64,000 nt of DNA from Ramlibacter sp. (GTDB lineage: Bacteria; Pseudomonadota; Gammaproteobacteria; Burkholderiales; Burkholderiaceae_C), in assembly GCA_019635415.1 (NCBI GenBank), contig JAHBZN010000008.1, positions 1 through 64,000 of the forward strand. Reading direction: 5' to 3'. Position 1 is the first letter of the stretch. Each line of letters begins with the position of its first letter. The notes under the pieces were generated by a model. It worked only from the letters and a program-made list of their open reading frames with translations. It made no database searches and had not been told where the DNA came from. Both the position numbers and the translations under genes were made by a program. Positions 24,213 through 32,829 of this stretch are shown here, one piece after another.

Positions 24213-24635
24213 CAGTCCTTGCCCTTCTTCTCCTCCGGCGTGACAAACCCGATGGGCCGCTTGGGCGGATTGGGTGGCGTCATCAGCTCGCGCAGCGCAT
24301 CGAAGACCTGCTTGAGCTGGTTGCGCGTGTTGCGGCTTAAGGTGTCGTGGCTCATGGCCAGCGCCTCGGTCTTCTCTTCGAGTTCCGCGAGCCGCTTGGC
24401 CAAGTCGCCGTGCGTGACGGCCAGCTCGCGCAGCCGCACGAAGGCACGCACCACGTAGACCGACACTTCAACGGCGCGCGGGCTGCTCAGCAGGTTGGCG
24501 GCCATGATGGCGCCGTGCTCGGTGAAGGCATAGGGCATGTACTTGCGGTGCTGGCCGCGCCCGGTGCCTGCTGCGTTTAAGGTCGCAAATTGCGACCTTA
24601 AACGCAGCAGAACGTGGCTTTGGCGGAAATGGGCT
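24213..24635 (-). pseudogene. ORF6N-domain protein, N-terminally truncated
   Basis: The intact part (ATG at 24538 to the stop at 24213) encodes 108 residues starting MPYAFTEHGAIMAANLL, followed by AVEVSVYVVRAFVRL and a coiled coil. This is the C-terminal half of an ORF6N-domain protein. Reading in frame upstream of that ATG continues to give family sequence (RLRSQFATLNAAG, then GQHRKY) up to about 24600. The usual N-terminal part is missing, and the next gene's stop lies at 24636. ORF6N domains are DNA-binding-like modules of phages and plasmids. The fragment marks a recombination scar at the end of the RHS region. Confidence 0.7.
24568..24610. repeat. 43-bp perfect palindrome within the ORF6N fragment
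   Basis: The 21-base left arm begins CTGCTGCGTTTAAGGTCGCA and is exactly reverse-complemented around one central base. The inner part encodes Arg-Ser-Gln-Phe-Ala-Thr-Leu of the ORF6N protein, a conserved segment of the family. The symmetry extends beyond these codons. It may act as an operator, a recombination site, or a terminator for the gene at 24636-25253. Confidence 0.9.
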
Positions 24636-25253
24636 CTAAGCGGCGACTTCCAGCTCCAACCCCATCGCTAAGCACCAGCAAGCCAGCCGGGACCGCGAAA
24701 GCTCATGCTCTTTGGCGAGAAGCTGGCCGCGGATGTACACCTTCCTCGGGACGCGCAGCGACCATTGCTTGTTCTCGTCGGTCTCGAAGTGTTCGTACGT
24801 GCGTGCGAAATCCGCTAGGACAGACGTAGAGGATTCATCCCACAGCCGCTCTTCGAGCCGTGACAGTCCTCGTTCGAATAGCTCCCGCGCAAGCGCGGAT
24901 ACTTCCAGGTCGCGGTCCTCGGCCTCGTTGGCGATGACTTGGTGTATGTGAGAGCTCGACGTCACGCCAAACTTCCCCTGCGCCTGCGTGGTCCGGACAG
25001 CTGTTTGCGGAGCGCTCACCTGGGCCGCGAGGCGCTTCACGCTAGCGGTTGGGCGAGGCGTCGCCAGGACGCCCTCGACCAAGTTCTCGACCTCCGCGCG
25101 CAAGCGCTCCGGGCGCCGCAGCAGTGCGCGTTGCGACACGCCTCGCAAGGCAATCTTGATGGTGAGTGTCAGTGTTCCGCGCTCGCTGTCGATGTCGACT
25201 GCCGTCGACCGCGCGGTGTGTGTGGATGTTGCCCTGTCGCTCGCGTGTTTCAT
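24636..25253 (-). CDS. Hypothetical protein, cytoplasmic, helical
   Basis: This 205-residue protein starts at the ATG at 25253. The first quarter is Ser/Thr/Arg-rich, followed by a beta segment (GTLTLTIKIALRGVSQRAL) and an alpha-helical C-terminal half (VSALARELFERGLSRLEERL, then YIRGQLLAKEHELSRSRLAC). No family was recognised. The helical tail suggests a partner-binding or DNA-associated role of the kind seen in plasmid and island accessory genes, but this is only a compositional hint. It is divergent from the dioxygenase gene. Confidence 0.55.
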   Translation of the reverse strand: MKHASDRATSTHTARSTAVDIDSERGTLTLTIKIALRGVSQRALLRRPERLRAEVENLVEGVLATPRPTASVKRLAAQVSAPQTAVRTTQAQGKFGVTSSSHIHQVIANEAEDRDLEVSALARELFERGLSRLEERLWDESSTSVLADFARTYEHFETDENKQWSLRVPRKVYIRGQLLAKEHELSRSRLACWCLAMGLELEVAA

Positions 25254-25366
25254 AATCGTTTCCCCGCTCCAGCCGTCATAATCTGTTGCCACATTCGAGC
25301 CGTTGACTCGGACTGTAGCGGCGTACAAAGAACATATCAACAGCAGGGAAAGGGCGGGTGTAGGTC

Positions 25367-26398
25367 ATGACGCTGAGTCTGTTGGCAGATTGCGTATGCC
25401 GATACGTAGCGCAAAGGATCGCGCTTCTGGGCCCCAAGGAATGGGTGGAGTGGGTGTCCGCACCGGCAGAAGCTTGGCTTGAGGAAGCGGCCGGGTTTCA
25501 GCGCGCCCTAGAGGAGTGTGGGCTAACTGCTGCGGAACTGTCGACTTATGTCCGGAACAGTCCGTATCTCCTGCTGCCCGGCGCCTTCCAGTGTGCTGGA
25601 CTTCCCGCAACACCGCAGGATTGGACGCCCATTCCTGACATTCCGGCAACGCGTGGCGCGCTCGCAGCCGTGGTGTTGGTCGCCGGGGCATGCGGGATGG
25701 AAACCGTTTCGTACGGAGCCGAAAACGAAGGCGCCCTGTTCGTTAACTTGGTCACACTTCCCGGCCCAGGGGCGATCTCGGAGAAGTCCCAAGCTGCCAT
25801 GAAGGGGCATACCGACGCAGCGACCTTCCCGTTTCGCGGGACAAGGGATCCGGAATTCCCGCGAATCGCGCCAGCGCCCGATGTCGTCTTCCTTGCCGCG
25901 TTGCGGAATGGGGAGGCCGTTCCGACTTCCGTGATGCCATTGCCGAATATTCTCGATCGCCTGTCCCCGGAGGATGCACGGATTCTCAGGGGGCCGAACA
26001 TCGTCTTGAGCGCCCAGCGGACTTTCGTGAAAGGAACGGAGAGGGCGCTTGGCGAAAAGCACGTTCTCGACGGAGCGCCAGTCCTGCATGATGGACCAGA
26101 AGGAACCTGGGTGCGCTATACGCACTCGCAGAGTCTTCCATTCGACGAGAACGACGCAGTAGCGGTGGCTGCGAAGAGTAATTTCGAGGCGGCATGTCTC
26201 GCAGTAACTGAGCATGTCGTGCTCAAACCGGGGGATCTCTTGCTGCTGAACAACCGCAAGGCGCTTCATGGACGTTCCAAGGTCGGGCCCGCGGTGGGCG
26301 GCGAATCACGTTGGTTGATCCGGAGCTATGGTCTTGACTGCAGCGAAGTGGCAGAAGAACAGAGGCATAGCGGCAACCGCCACACCTTGTATCCCTGA
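25367..26398 (+). CDS. Fe(II)/2-oxoglutarate-dependent dioxygenase (TauD/clavaminate synthase-like)
   Basis: This is a 343-residue enzyme of the clavaminate synthase/L-amino-acid hydroxylase branch. Seen: the HxD iron-binding pair in MKGHTDAATFPF (His148 and Asp150), the distal iron-binding His301 in LLLLNNRKALHGRS, and a downstream Arg in SRWLIRSYG that would bind 2-oxoglutarate. Related enzymes hydroxylate free amino acids such as Asn or Arg, often for peptide natural products. No biosynthetic partner genes are nearby, so the substrate is unknown. It stands alone in the island between the ORF6N debris and the cyclase. Confidence 0.8.
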   Translation: MTLSLLADCVCRYVAQRIALLGPKEWVEWVSAPAEAWLEEAAGFQRALEECGLTAAELSTYVRNSPYLLLPGAFQCAGLPATPQDWTPIPDIPATRGALAAVVLVAGACGMETVSYGAENEGALFVNLVTLPGPGAISEKSQAAMKGHTDAATFPFRGTRDPEFPRIAPAPDVVFLAALRNGEAVPTSVMPLPNILDRLSPEDARILRGPNIVLSAQRTFVKGTERALGEKHVLDGAPVLHDGPEGTWVRYTHSQSLPFDENDAVAVAAKSNFEAACLAVTEHVVLKPGDLLLLNNRKALHGRSKVGPAVGGESRWLIRSYGLDCSEVAEEQRHSGNRHTLYP

Positions 26399-26602
26399 CT
26401 ATTCTCGTTTTGCCTGTGGCCCTCAATGCTCGCAGACGCTTGTGTGACTCGTCTTCACTGCGGTGCCAAGAGCGTGTAGACCGCCGCCTGTCCGTGCAGT
26501 TTGTGGTACCCACGGCGTACCTGCAAACGCGGCACTTGGTGAATTGATAGAGTTGACGCGGCTTAGCGCGGGCTTTTCGAAGCCGTCCCAGGAACCAGAC
26601 TT

Positions 26603-26637
26603 GAAAGCCCCTGATCTGTAGTGGACCAGGGGCTTTC
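26603..26637. terminator. Strong hairpin, possible bidirectional terminator
   Basis: GAAAGCCCCTG at 26603-26613 is exactly complementary to CAGGGGCTTTC at 26627-26637, with a 13-base loop. There is no long T-run, so it is a weak intrinsic terminator at best. It lies 205 bases after the dioxygenase stop. Confidence 0.5.
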
Positions 26638-26715
26638 TCATGGGCCGTCCCCATTTCATGTGAGGCATGGATTTTCAAGCTAAAAGGGCCTGTAGTCCAG
26701 GCCAGTCTGTCACTC

Positions 26716-26737
26716 ATTGCTATCGAATAAATAGCAA
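26716..26737. repeat. Short dispersed repeat (TGCTAT...ATAGCA type)
   Basis: ATTGCTAT and ATAGCAA form an inverted pair around AT-rich bases. Similar pairs occur at 32787, 34266, 39511, 52657, 56449 and 61690. It resembles small interspersed elements that I recall as abundant in Comamonadaceae genomes. Confidence 0.5.
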
Positions 26738-26808
26738 GCCATCCCTTCCCAGCCACCCGGTCTATCATTCCCTCCAAAGCAGGTTTGCACAACAACGAGG
26801 GGTCATCT

Positions 26809-28908
26809 ATGACGGGGTCGAGGATCGGCGCATGGCGGCTGCGGCCGAGCATCGTGATGTTGTTCATCGTCATGGTGGTGCCGGTGTTCGCGGCGTCGCT
26901 GTGGGTGGGCTATGTGTCCAACGACCGCATGGCGCGCGACACGGCGCAGCGCGCGGTGGAGCGGGCCCGGCTCGAGACCATCAGCCAGACCGAGGCGCTG
27001 CTCAACCCCATGGCCTCGCTGGTGCGCGTGGCGGCGCGTGTGGGCGCGGCGCAGCCGGGCTTCTACCGCGACGCGCAGGCCCTGCCGTCCATGCTCGAGA
27101 TGGTGGCGCAGAGCCCCAACATCTCCAGCGTCTATGTGGGTTTTGCCGACGGCTCGTACCGCATGGCACTGCGCGTGCCCGGGCAGTTCAAGGTGTTCAA
27201 CCAGGCGCCCCCGGCCGGCACGCGCGTGGCCACGCGCTGGATCGACCGCCGCGCCCCGGGCGTGGCGCAGGACCGCTACACCTTTCTCGGCGAATCGCGC
27301 GCGGTACTGGGTGAGGTGGGCGGCGCCGCGGTGTACGACCCGCGCGCGCGGCCCTGGTTCCGCGACGCGGTCGAGCACAAGGGCCTGGTCATCTCCAACC
27401 CCTACATCTACGCCACCACGGGCCTGCCCGGCGTCACGGTGGCGATGCCGTTCTACACCGGCGACACCCTGGTGGGCGTGGTCGCCATCGATCTGCTGCT
27501 GGACAGCCTCTCGCAATACCTCAAGACGCGACCCGCGAGCCCCCATTCGATCTCGCTGGTGGTCGACAACGAGGGGCTGGTGGTGGCCCACCCCGATACG
27601 CGGCAGGCCCTCAAGCGCGATGGCGCCACGCTCACGCGCGTTCGCCTGAACGAGCTGGCCGACCCGCGGCCTGCGCTGGCCGTGGCCATGCGCATCAGCC
27701 AGCAGCGCGACCAGTTCAACTTCTCGCAGGGCGGTGAGGAGTACGTGGCCATGTTCTCGCCGTTCCCGCCCGAGTTCGGCAAGGCGTGGCAGGTGGTGAT
27801 CGTGGCGCCGCTGGATGATTTCGTGGGCGAGTGGAAAGCCAACAACCGCAAGCTGCTGCTGTATGGCCTGATCGCCATCGCGCTGCAGGTGCTGGCCATC
27901 TATCTGCTGTCGCGGCGCATCGCGCGGCCGCTGGAGCAACTGGCCGACCAGGTGGTGGAGGTGCAGAACTTCCAGCCGCCACACACCGAACCGGTGCGCT
28001 CACCCATCAAGGAAATCAGCTCGCTGGCTGACGCGGTCAACACGCTGCAGGGCGCGATTGCGGCGTTCTCGGCCTTTGTGCCGCGCGGCCTGGTGCGCCA
28101 GTTGATCGACTCGGGCCAGCGGCTCGAGCTGGGCGGGCGCAGCCGCTTTCTCACCATCATGTTCACCGACCTGGAGTCGTTCTCGACCTGGGCCGAGGGC
28201 ACGCCCGCGCAGCAGTTGCTGGAGCGGGTGTCGGCCTATTTTGAAGCTGTCACGCGCGCGGTCAACGCCGAGTCGGGCACCATCGACAAATTCATCGGCG
28301 ATGGTGTCATGGCCTTCTGGGGTGCGCCCGCACTGCTGGAAGACCATGCCTACCTGGCTTGCGTGGCCGCGCTGCGCGCCCAGCGCCGCATGGCCGAGCT
28401 CAACGCCCAGTGGGAGGCGCAGGGCCTGAACCCGCTGCATGTGCGCATCGGCATCCACAGCGACGCGGTGCTGGTGGGCAACATGGGCTCGAGCGAGCGC
28501 ATGAGCTACACCGTGATGGGCGACGGCGTCAATCTTGCGGCCCGGCTCGAAGGCGTCAACAAGGAATTCGGCACCGGCATCTGCGTCAGCCACTCGGTGT
28601 ACCGCGAGGCGGGCGAGCGGCTGTGGCTGCGGCGCATTGGCGTGGTCACCGTGAAGGGGCGGCGCCAGGACATGCAGGTCTATGAACTGCTCGGCATCAA
28701 GGGCGCAGGGCCGGACCTGGAAGCCCCGGCTGGCGTGCAGCGCCTGTGCCGGCTGACGGACCAGGCCTATGAGGCCTATGAACGCAGCGACTGGCGTTCG
28801 GCCGAGGAGCAGTTCCGTGCCATCGTCGAGGCGTACCCTGAAGACCGGCTCGCGCGCGTGATGGTGCTGCGCTGCCATCAGGCGGCCCATCAGATCACGC
28901 CGGAATAG
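26809..28908 (+). CDS. Membrane-bound class III adenylate/guanylate cyclase with dCache-like sensor
   Basis: This is a 699-residue signalling enzyme. An N-terminal membrane helix (IVMLFIVMVVPVFAASLWVG) and a second at about 350-370 (LLLYGLIAIALQVLAIYLL) flank a periplasmic dCache-type sensor (YVGFADGSYRMA, then RPWFRDAVEHKG). A HAMP-like linker and a class III catalytic domain follow: FTDLESFS gives one metal-binding Asp near 452, GDGVMAFWGAP the second, and MGDGVNLAARLE the transition-state Asn/Arg. The product is probably cAMP. A short TPR-like tail closes the protein. The ATG at 26809 has GAGGGG upstream; a TTG at 26785 is less likely. Confidence 0.88.
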   Translation: MTGSRIGAWRLRPSIVMLFIVMVVPVFAASLWVGYVSNDRMARDTAQRAVERARLETISQTEALLNPMASLVRVAARVGAAQPGFYRDAQALPSMLEMVAQSPNISSVYVGFADGSYRMALRVPGQFKVFNQAPPAGTRVATRWIDRRAPGVAQDRYTFLGESRAVLGEVGGAAVYDPRARPWFRDAVEHKGLVISNPYIYATTGLPGVTVAMPFYTGDTLVGVVAIDLLLDSLSQYLKTRPASPHSISLVVDNEGLVVAHPDTRQALKRDGATLTRVRLNELADPRPALAVAMRISQQRDQFNFSQGGEEYVAMFSPFPPEFGKAWQVVIVAPLDDFVGEWKANNRKLLLYGLIAIALQVLAIYLLSRRIARPLEQLADQVVEVQNFQPPHTEPVRSPIKEISSLADAVNTLQGAIAAFSAFVPRGLVRQLIDSGQRLELGGRSRFLTIMFTDLESFSTWAEGTPAQQLLERVSAYFEAVTRAVNAESGTIDKFIGDGVMAFWGAPALLEDHAYLACVAALRAQRRMAELNAQWEAQGLNPLHVRIGIHSDAVLVGNMGSSERMSYTVMGDGVNLAARLEGVNKEFGTGICVSHSVYREAGERLWLRRIGVVTVKGRRQDMQVYELLGIKGAGPDLEAPAGVQRLCRLTDQAYEAYERSDWRSAEEQFRAIVEAYPEDRLARVMVLRCHQAAHQITPE

Positions 28909-29051
28909 CGAACACCGGCGCGACCCGAGCCGACGGTGCGTGATGAGACCTTGGGGCGCGCTGTCAGTGCCCGCTGACGCTCAGGCGCGGCCTTGGCCGA
29001 ACGACGGCGCGCGCGCGCCGGCGCACCATGGGGCATCACAAGGAGTGCCCC

Positions 29052-29300
29052 ATGCCCATTGACCCCTCTCCCCACGGCAAGGAAATCCTGCACGAACTGC
29101 CCGAAGAGCGATTTCCGCATCCCAACGATGAAGGCCATCCGCCACATCCCAAGGCGCCCAGCGCGGCGCAGACGCACCAGCGCCCGCCGCTGCCCACCCA
29201 TGTGGTGGTCATGGCGGCCGACGTTGAAGATGAGGACGATGACCCGGTCATCGATGCCGGTCCGGGCATTGCCGACGGCCTGGCCGGCGCGCGCCGCTGA
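29052..29300 (+). CDS. Small hypothetical protein, Pro/His/Asp-rich
   Basis: This 82-residue protein starts at the ATG at 29052, which has AAGGAG seven bases upstream. It has low-complexity composition: a His/Pro-rich first half (ERFPHPNDEGHPPHPKAPS) and an acidic patch (ADVEDEDDDP). There is no signal peptide, membrane helix or known domain. It is probably disordered and could bind metal through its histidines. The good ribosome-binding sequence is the main argument for a real gene. Confidence 0.5.
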   Translation: MPIDPSPHGKEILHELPEERFPHPNDEGHPPHPKAPSAAQTHQRPPLPTHVVVMAADVEDEDDDPVIDAGPGIADGLAGARR

Positions 29301-29333
29301 GCCGGGCCCTGCCGCCCGTCCCTGCGGACTGAG

Positions 29334-30722
29334 CTACTCGCGCGTCACGCGCAGCAGTTCTTCGCGCGAGGTGATGCCCTCTCGCACCAGCCGCTCGCCG
29401 TCGTCGCGCATGAGCGTCATGCCGGTCTGCAGCGCCGCATGGCGGATGTCGGCCTCCGACGCCTGGCTGTGGATCTGCGCGCGGATGGCCTCGTTGGTCA
29501 GCAGCAGCTCGAACACCCCGGTACGGCCCTGGTAGCCGGTCTGCCCGCAAGCATCGCAGCCGGCGCCCTGGCAGTGCGTGCACAGCTTGCGCACCAGCCG
29601 CTGTGCCAGCACGCCCAGCAGGGAACTGCTCAGCAGGAACGGCTCCACGCCCATGTCGGTCAGCCGGGTCACGGCGCTTGCCGCATCGTTGGTGTGCAGC
29701 GTGGCCAGCACCAGGTGGCCCGTGAGCGAGGCCTGGATGGCGATCTGCGCGGTCTCGTAGTCGCGAATTTCGCCAATCATGATCACGTCCGGGTCCTGCC
29801 GCAGGATGGCGCGCAACGCCTTGGCAAAGGTCAGGTCGATCTTGGCATGCACCTGGGTCTGGCCGATGCCGTGCAGCTCGTACTCGATCGGGTCCTCGAC
29901 CGTCATGATGTTGCTCTGCGTGGCGTCCAGCCGCTGCAGCGCGGCGTACAGCGTGGTGGTCTTGCCCGAGCCGGTGGGCCCGGTCACCAGGATGATGCCG
30001 TGGGGCTGGTTGATCAGGTTCAGGAAGCGCGACAGCACATCGCCCTGCATGCCGATGGACTCCAGGCTCAGCTTGCTCTCGCTCTTGTCCAGCAGCCGAA
30101 GCACGGCGCGCTCACCGTGCGCGCTGGGCAGCGTGCTCACCCGCACGTCCACGGCGCGCGTGCCGATGCGCAGGCTGATGCGTCCATCCTGCGGCAGGCG
30201 CTTTTCGGAAATGTCCAGCTCGGCCATGATCTTCAGCCGCGAGATCAGCGCGGCGTGCAGCGCGCGGTTGGGCTGCACCACCTCGCGCAGCGTGCCGTCC
30301 ACCCGGAAGCGCACGCTCGAGGTGCGCTCGTAGGGCTCGATGTGGATGTCGCTCGCGCCATCGCGTGCGGCCTGCGTCAGCAGGGCGTTGAGCATGCGGA
30401 TGATGGGCGCGTCATCGCTGGTTTCCAGCAGGTCTTCCACCGCCGGCAGCTCCTGCATCATGCGCGACAGGTCGGCGTCGTTCTGTACCTCGCTGACCAC
30501 GGTGGCGGCGCTGGACTCGCCCTTGGCATAGGCGGCGCTGATGCGCTGGGCCAGCGCGCCGGCTTCGAGCTGCTGCACGGACCGCACGGGGTACTTGCGC
30601 ATGACCTCGCTCCAGGCGCTGCGCGGCGGCTCGCCGGCGTGCCACAGCGTGAGGTCCTGGCCGTCGTCCTCCAGCAGCAGCTGGCTGGTGCGCGCAAAGG
30701 CGTAGGGCAGCGGGTAGCGCAT
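29334..30722 (-). CDS. gspE: Type II secretion ATPase GspE
   Basis: This 462-residue ATPase of the main terminal branch is at the 3' end of the gsp operon. Seen: N1E-like region, GASDIHIEPYE, Walker A GPTGSGKTTTLYAAL near residue 246, Asp box VEDPIEYEL, Walker B VIMIGEIRDYETAQIA, and the His box ATLHTNDA. The zinc loop is unusually short: CTHC and CDAC are separated by only four residues (QGAG), before TGYQGR. GspE hexamers hydrolyse ATP on the cytoplasmic side of GspL/GspF to drive pseudopilus growth. It follows gspD with a three-base gap. Confidence 0.93.
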   Translation of the reverse strand: MRYPLPYAFARTSQLLLEDDGQDLTLWHAGEPPRSAWSEVMRKYPVRSVQQLEAGALAQRISAAYAKGESSAATVVSEVQNDADLSRMMQELPAVEDLLETSDDAPIIRMLNALLTQAARDGASDIHIEPYERTSSVRFRVDGTLREVVQPNRALHAALISRLKIMAELDISEKRLPQDGRISLRIGTRAVDVRVSTLPSAHGERAVLRLLDKSESKLSLESIGMQGDVLSRFLNLINQPHGIILVTGPTGSGKTTTLYAALQRLDATQSNIMTVEDPIEYELHGIGQTQVHAKIDLTFAKALRAILRQDPDVIMIGEIRDYETAQIAIQASLTGHLVLATLHTNDAASAVTRLTDMGVEPFLLSSSLLGVLAQRLVRKLCTHCQGAGCDACGQTGYQGRTGVFELLLTNEAIRAQIHSQASEADIRHAALQTGMTLMRDDGERLVREGITSREELLRVTRE

Positions 30723-30725
30723 GGC

Positions 30726-32825
30726 TCAGGGGGCCACGGGGCGCGCGGGGGTGCCGGCCAGCGGATCCACCGCGGCAGGGGCCTTGCGGGCGGGCGGCGG
30801 CGGCAGCACGGGCGCCTCGTTCACGGGCACCACCTTGCTTGGCACGGGCTGGGCCGCTTCCTGCTTGAGGCGCATCAGGTCATAGCGGTCGAGCGAGAGC
30901 GATTCGGTTTGTTGTGAGTCGCGCACCACCACGGGCCGCAGGAAGACCATGAGGTTGGTCTTCTTGCGGCTGCGGGCCTCGCTCTTGAACAGGTTGCCAA
31001 ACAGCGGCACGTCGCCCAGGCCGGGCACCTTCTCCTGGTTGCCGGAGTATTCGTCCTGCAGCAGCCCGCCCAGCACCACGATGGCGCCATCGTCGACCAG
31101 CACGTTCGATTCGATCGAGCGTTTGTTGGTAATGAGCCCGGTGGCCGAGTTGATCGACGAGGCCTGCACGCTGGAGACCTCCTGGAAGATCTGCAGGCGC
31201 ACGGTCCCGTTCTCGCTGATCTGTGGCTTGACGCGCAGCGTGATGCCCACGTCCTTGCGCTCCACCGTCTGGAACGGGTTGACCGAGCCGCTGCTGGAGT
31301 TGTTGTTGGTGTACTGGCCGGTGACGAAGGGCACGTTCTGCCCGATCACGATCTTGGCCTCTTCGTTGTCCAGCGTCAGCAGGTTGGGCGTGGACAGGAT
31401 GTTGCCGTCACCGTTGGCTTCGAGAAAGCGTGCCAGAAAGCCCAGCACATAGACGCCGTTGGTGTTGCGCGCGATGCCGAAGTTGGCGCCCGTCGACGGC
31501 AGCACCGTGCCGCTGGCCGCCTGCGTGGCCAGCGAGATGATGTTCTGCCCGCCAATGCTGAAATTGGTGCCCAGCACGCCGATGTTCTTGTCGCCGTTCT
31601 TGCCCACGGCGCCCTGCCACTGGATGCCGAATTCCGCCGCCTTGTCGGCGTTGACCTCGGCGATCAGGCTTTCCACGTAAACCTGCGCACGGCGCTGGTC
31701 GAGCCGGTCGATCACGGCGCGCAGCTGCCGGTACTGTGGCTCGGGCGCGGTGATGATGAGGGAGTTGGTGGCCGGGTCGGCCTGGATCTGTCCACCCGTC
31801 GAGGGCTGGGCCGAGGCCTGGATCGGCGCCGTGGCGGCATTGGCCGCCGAGTTGGCGTTGGCCACCTGCGTGATGGGCGACGCGCCGCCCGTGACCCCGC
31901 CCGCCGTGCTGCCCGTGTTGGCGGACAGCGCGGCGCGCAGCGTCACGGCCAGCTTGGCCGCGTCGGCATTCTTGAGGTAGACCACATAGATGTTGCCCGC
32001 GGCGCTCTGCGAGGTGGGCTGGTCCAGCCGTTCGACCAGCGAGCGCACCAGGTTCAGCCGGGCCGGGTTGGCCGCACGCACCACCAGCGTGTTGCTGCGT
32101 GGCTCGGCCACCACCGTGGTCTTGTACGACGTGTCGGCCTGGCCGGCGGCGGGTGCGCCGGTTGCACCACCGGCCTCGATCAGGCGCATCACCAGCGGCG
32201 CCAGGTCCGACGCCAGCGCATGCTTGAGCGGCAGGATCTCGACGTCGGTGGCGTTGGAGACATCCAGCGCCGAGATGATGCGGCCCAGCCGCTGGAGGTT
32301 GTCGGCGTAGTCGGTGATCACCAGCGAGTTGTTGCCGGGGTTCACATTGATGGTGTTGTTGGGGCTGATCAGCGGCCGCAGGATCGGCACCATGTTGTTC
32401 GCGGTCTCGTAGTTGAGCCGGAAGATCTGCGTCACGATCTGGCTGCCGCCGCTTGCAACCGAGCCGGTCTGCACCGCGCCGCCCTGCAGCTTGGCGTCGG
32501 CCTCGGGCACCACCTTGTACAGGCCGCCGGCCTCGACCACGGTGTAGCCCGACAGCCGCAGCGTGGCCAGGAACTGGTTGTACGCAGCCGAGGGCGTGAC
32601 CGGCTTGTCGGTGTTCAGGTTCATCGTGCCCTTGACCCGTGGGTCCACCACGATGCTGCGGCCGGTGATGGCCGCCATGGTGCGGGCCACGGCCTCGATC
32701 TCGGCGTTGGCAAAGTTCAGGGTGATGGGCTCGCCCGGCTTTTGCGCATGCAAAAGGCCTGGAGCCCCCGCCAGCGCGGCACAAGCCGCTATGGAAAAAA
32801 TAGCAAGACGGGGTTTCAGCTTCAT
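30726..32825 (-). CDS. gspD: Type II secretion outer-membrane secretin GspD
   Basis: This is a 699-residue secretin. The Sec signal peptide (IAACAALAGAPGLLHAQ) follows the ATG at 32825. The N0-N3 domains are visible (EPITLNFANAEIEAVARTMA; then NTLVVRAANPARLNLVRSLV), with a Gly/Ala/Ser-rich insertion in N3, then the secretin domain with VGITLRVKPQIS, and VPGLGDVPLFGNLF. A Pro-rich tail lacks a clear S-domain, so a pilotin may not be used. It forms the 12-15 subunit outer-membrane channel. A copy of the short dispersed repeat lies inside the signal-peptide codons (32787-32804). Confidence 0.93.
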   Translation of the reverse strand: MKLKPRLAIFSIAACAALAGAPGLLHAQKPGEPITLNFANAEIEAVARTMAAITGRSIVVDPRVKGTMNLNTDKPVTPSAAYNQFLATLRLSGYTVVEAGGLYKVVPEADAKLQGGAVQTGSVASGGSQIVTQIFRLNYETANNMVPILRPLISPNNTINVNPGNNSLVITDYADNLQRLGRIISALDVSNATDVEILPLKHALASDLAPLVMRLIEAGGATGAPAAGQADTSYKTTVVAEPRSNTLVVRAANPARLNLVRSLVERLDQPTSQSAAGNIYVVYLKNADAAKLAVTLRAALSANTGSTAGGVTGGASPITQVANANSAANAATAPIQASAQPSTGGQIQADPATNSLIITAPEPQYRQLRAVIDRLDQRRAQVYVESLIAEVNADKAAEFGIQWQGAVGKNGDKNIGVLGTNFSIGGQNIISLATQAASGTVLPSTGANFGIARNTNGVYVLGFLARFLEANGDGNILSTPNLLTLDNEEAKIVIGQNVPFVTGQYTNNNSSSGSVNPFQTVERKDVGITLRVKPQISENGTVRLQIFQEVSSVQASSINSATGLITNKRSIESNVLVDDGAIVVLGGLLQDEYSGNQEKVPGLGDVPLFGNLFKSEARSRKKTNLMVFLRPVVVRDSQQTESLSLDRYDLMRLKQEAAQPVPSKVVPVNEAPVLPPPPARKAPAAVDPLAGTPARPVAP
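32787..32804. repeat. Short dispersed repeat inside gspD signal-peptide codons
   Basis: GCTAT and ATAGC flank an A-rich spacer here, matching the pattern of the other short repeats in the window. It lies in frame within the gspD signal peptide without breaking it. Confidence 0.4.
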
Positions 32826-32829
32826 GAGG

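Larger units (their letters stand above)
26399..26808. other. Gene-free region between dioxygenase and cyclase
   Basis: These 410 bases contain no convincing gene. They hold a strong hairpin at 26603-26637 and a short dispersed repeat at 26716-26737. Long frames crossing the region on the minus strand are shadows of the dioxygenase gene. It may mark the right edge of the acquired island, because the sequence downstream is clearly more GC-rich. Confidence 0.5.

Noticed and set aside
26223..26873. Minus-strand frame spanning the end of the dioxygenase and the gap
   Set aside because: It overlaps the well-supported dioxygenase gene on the other strand and has no protein-like composition or ribosome-binding site.
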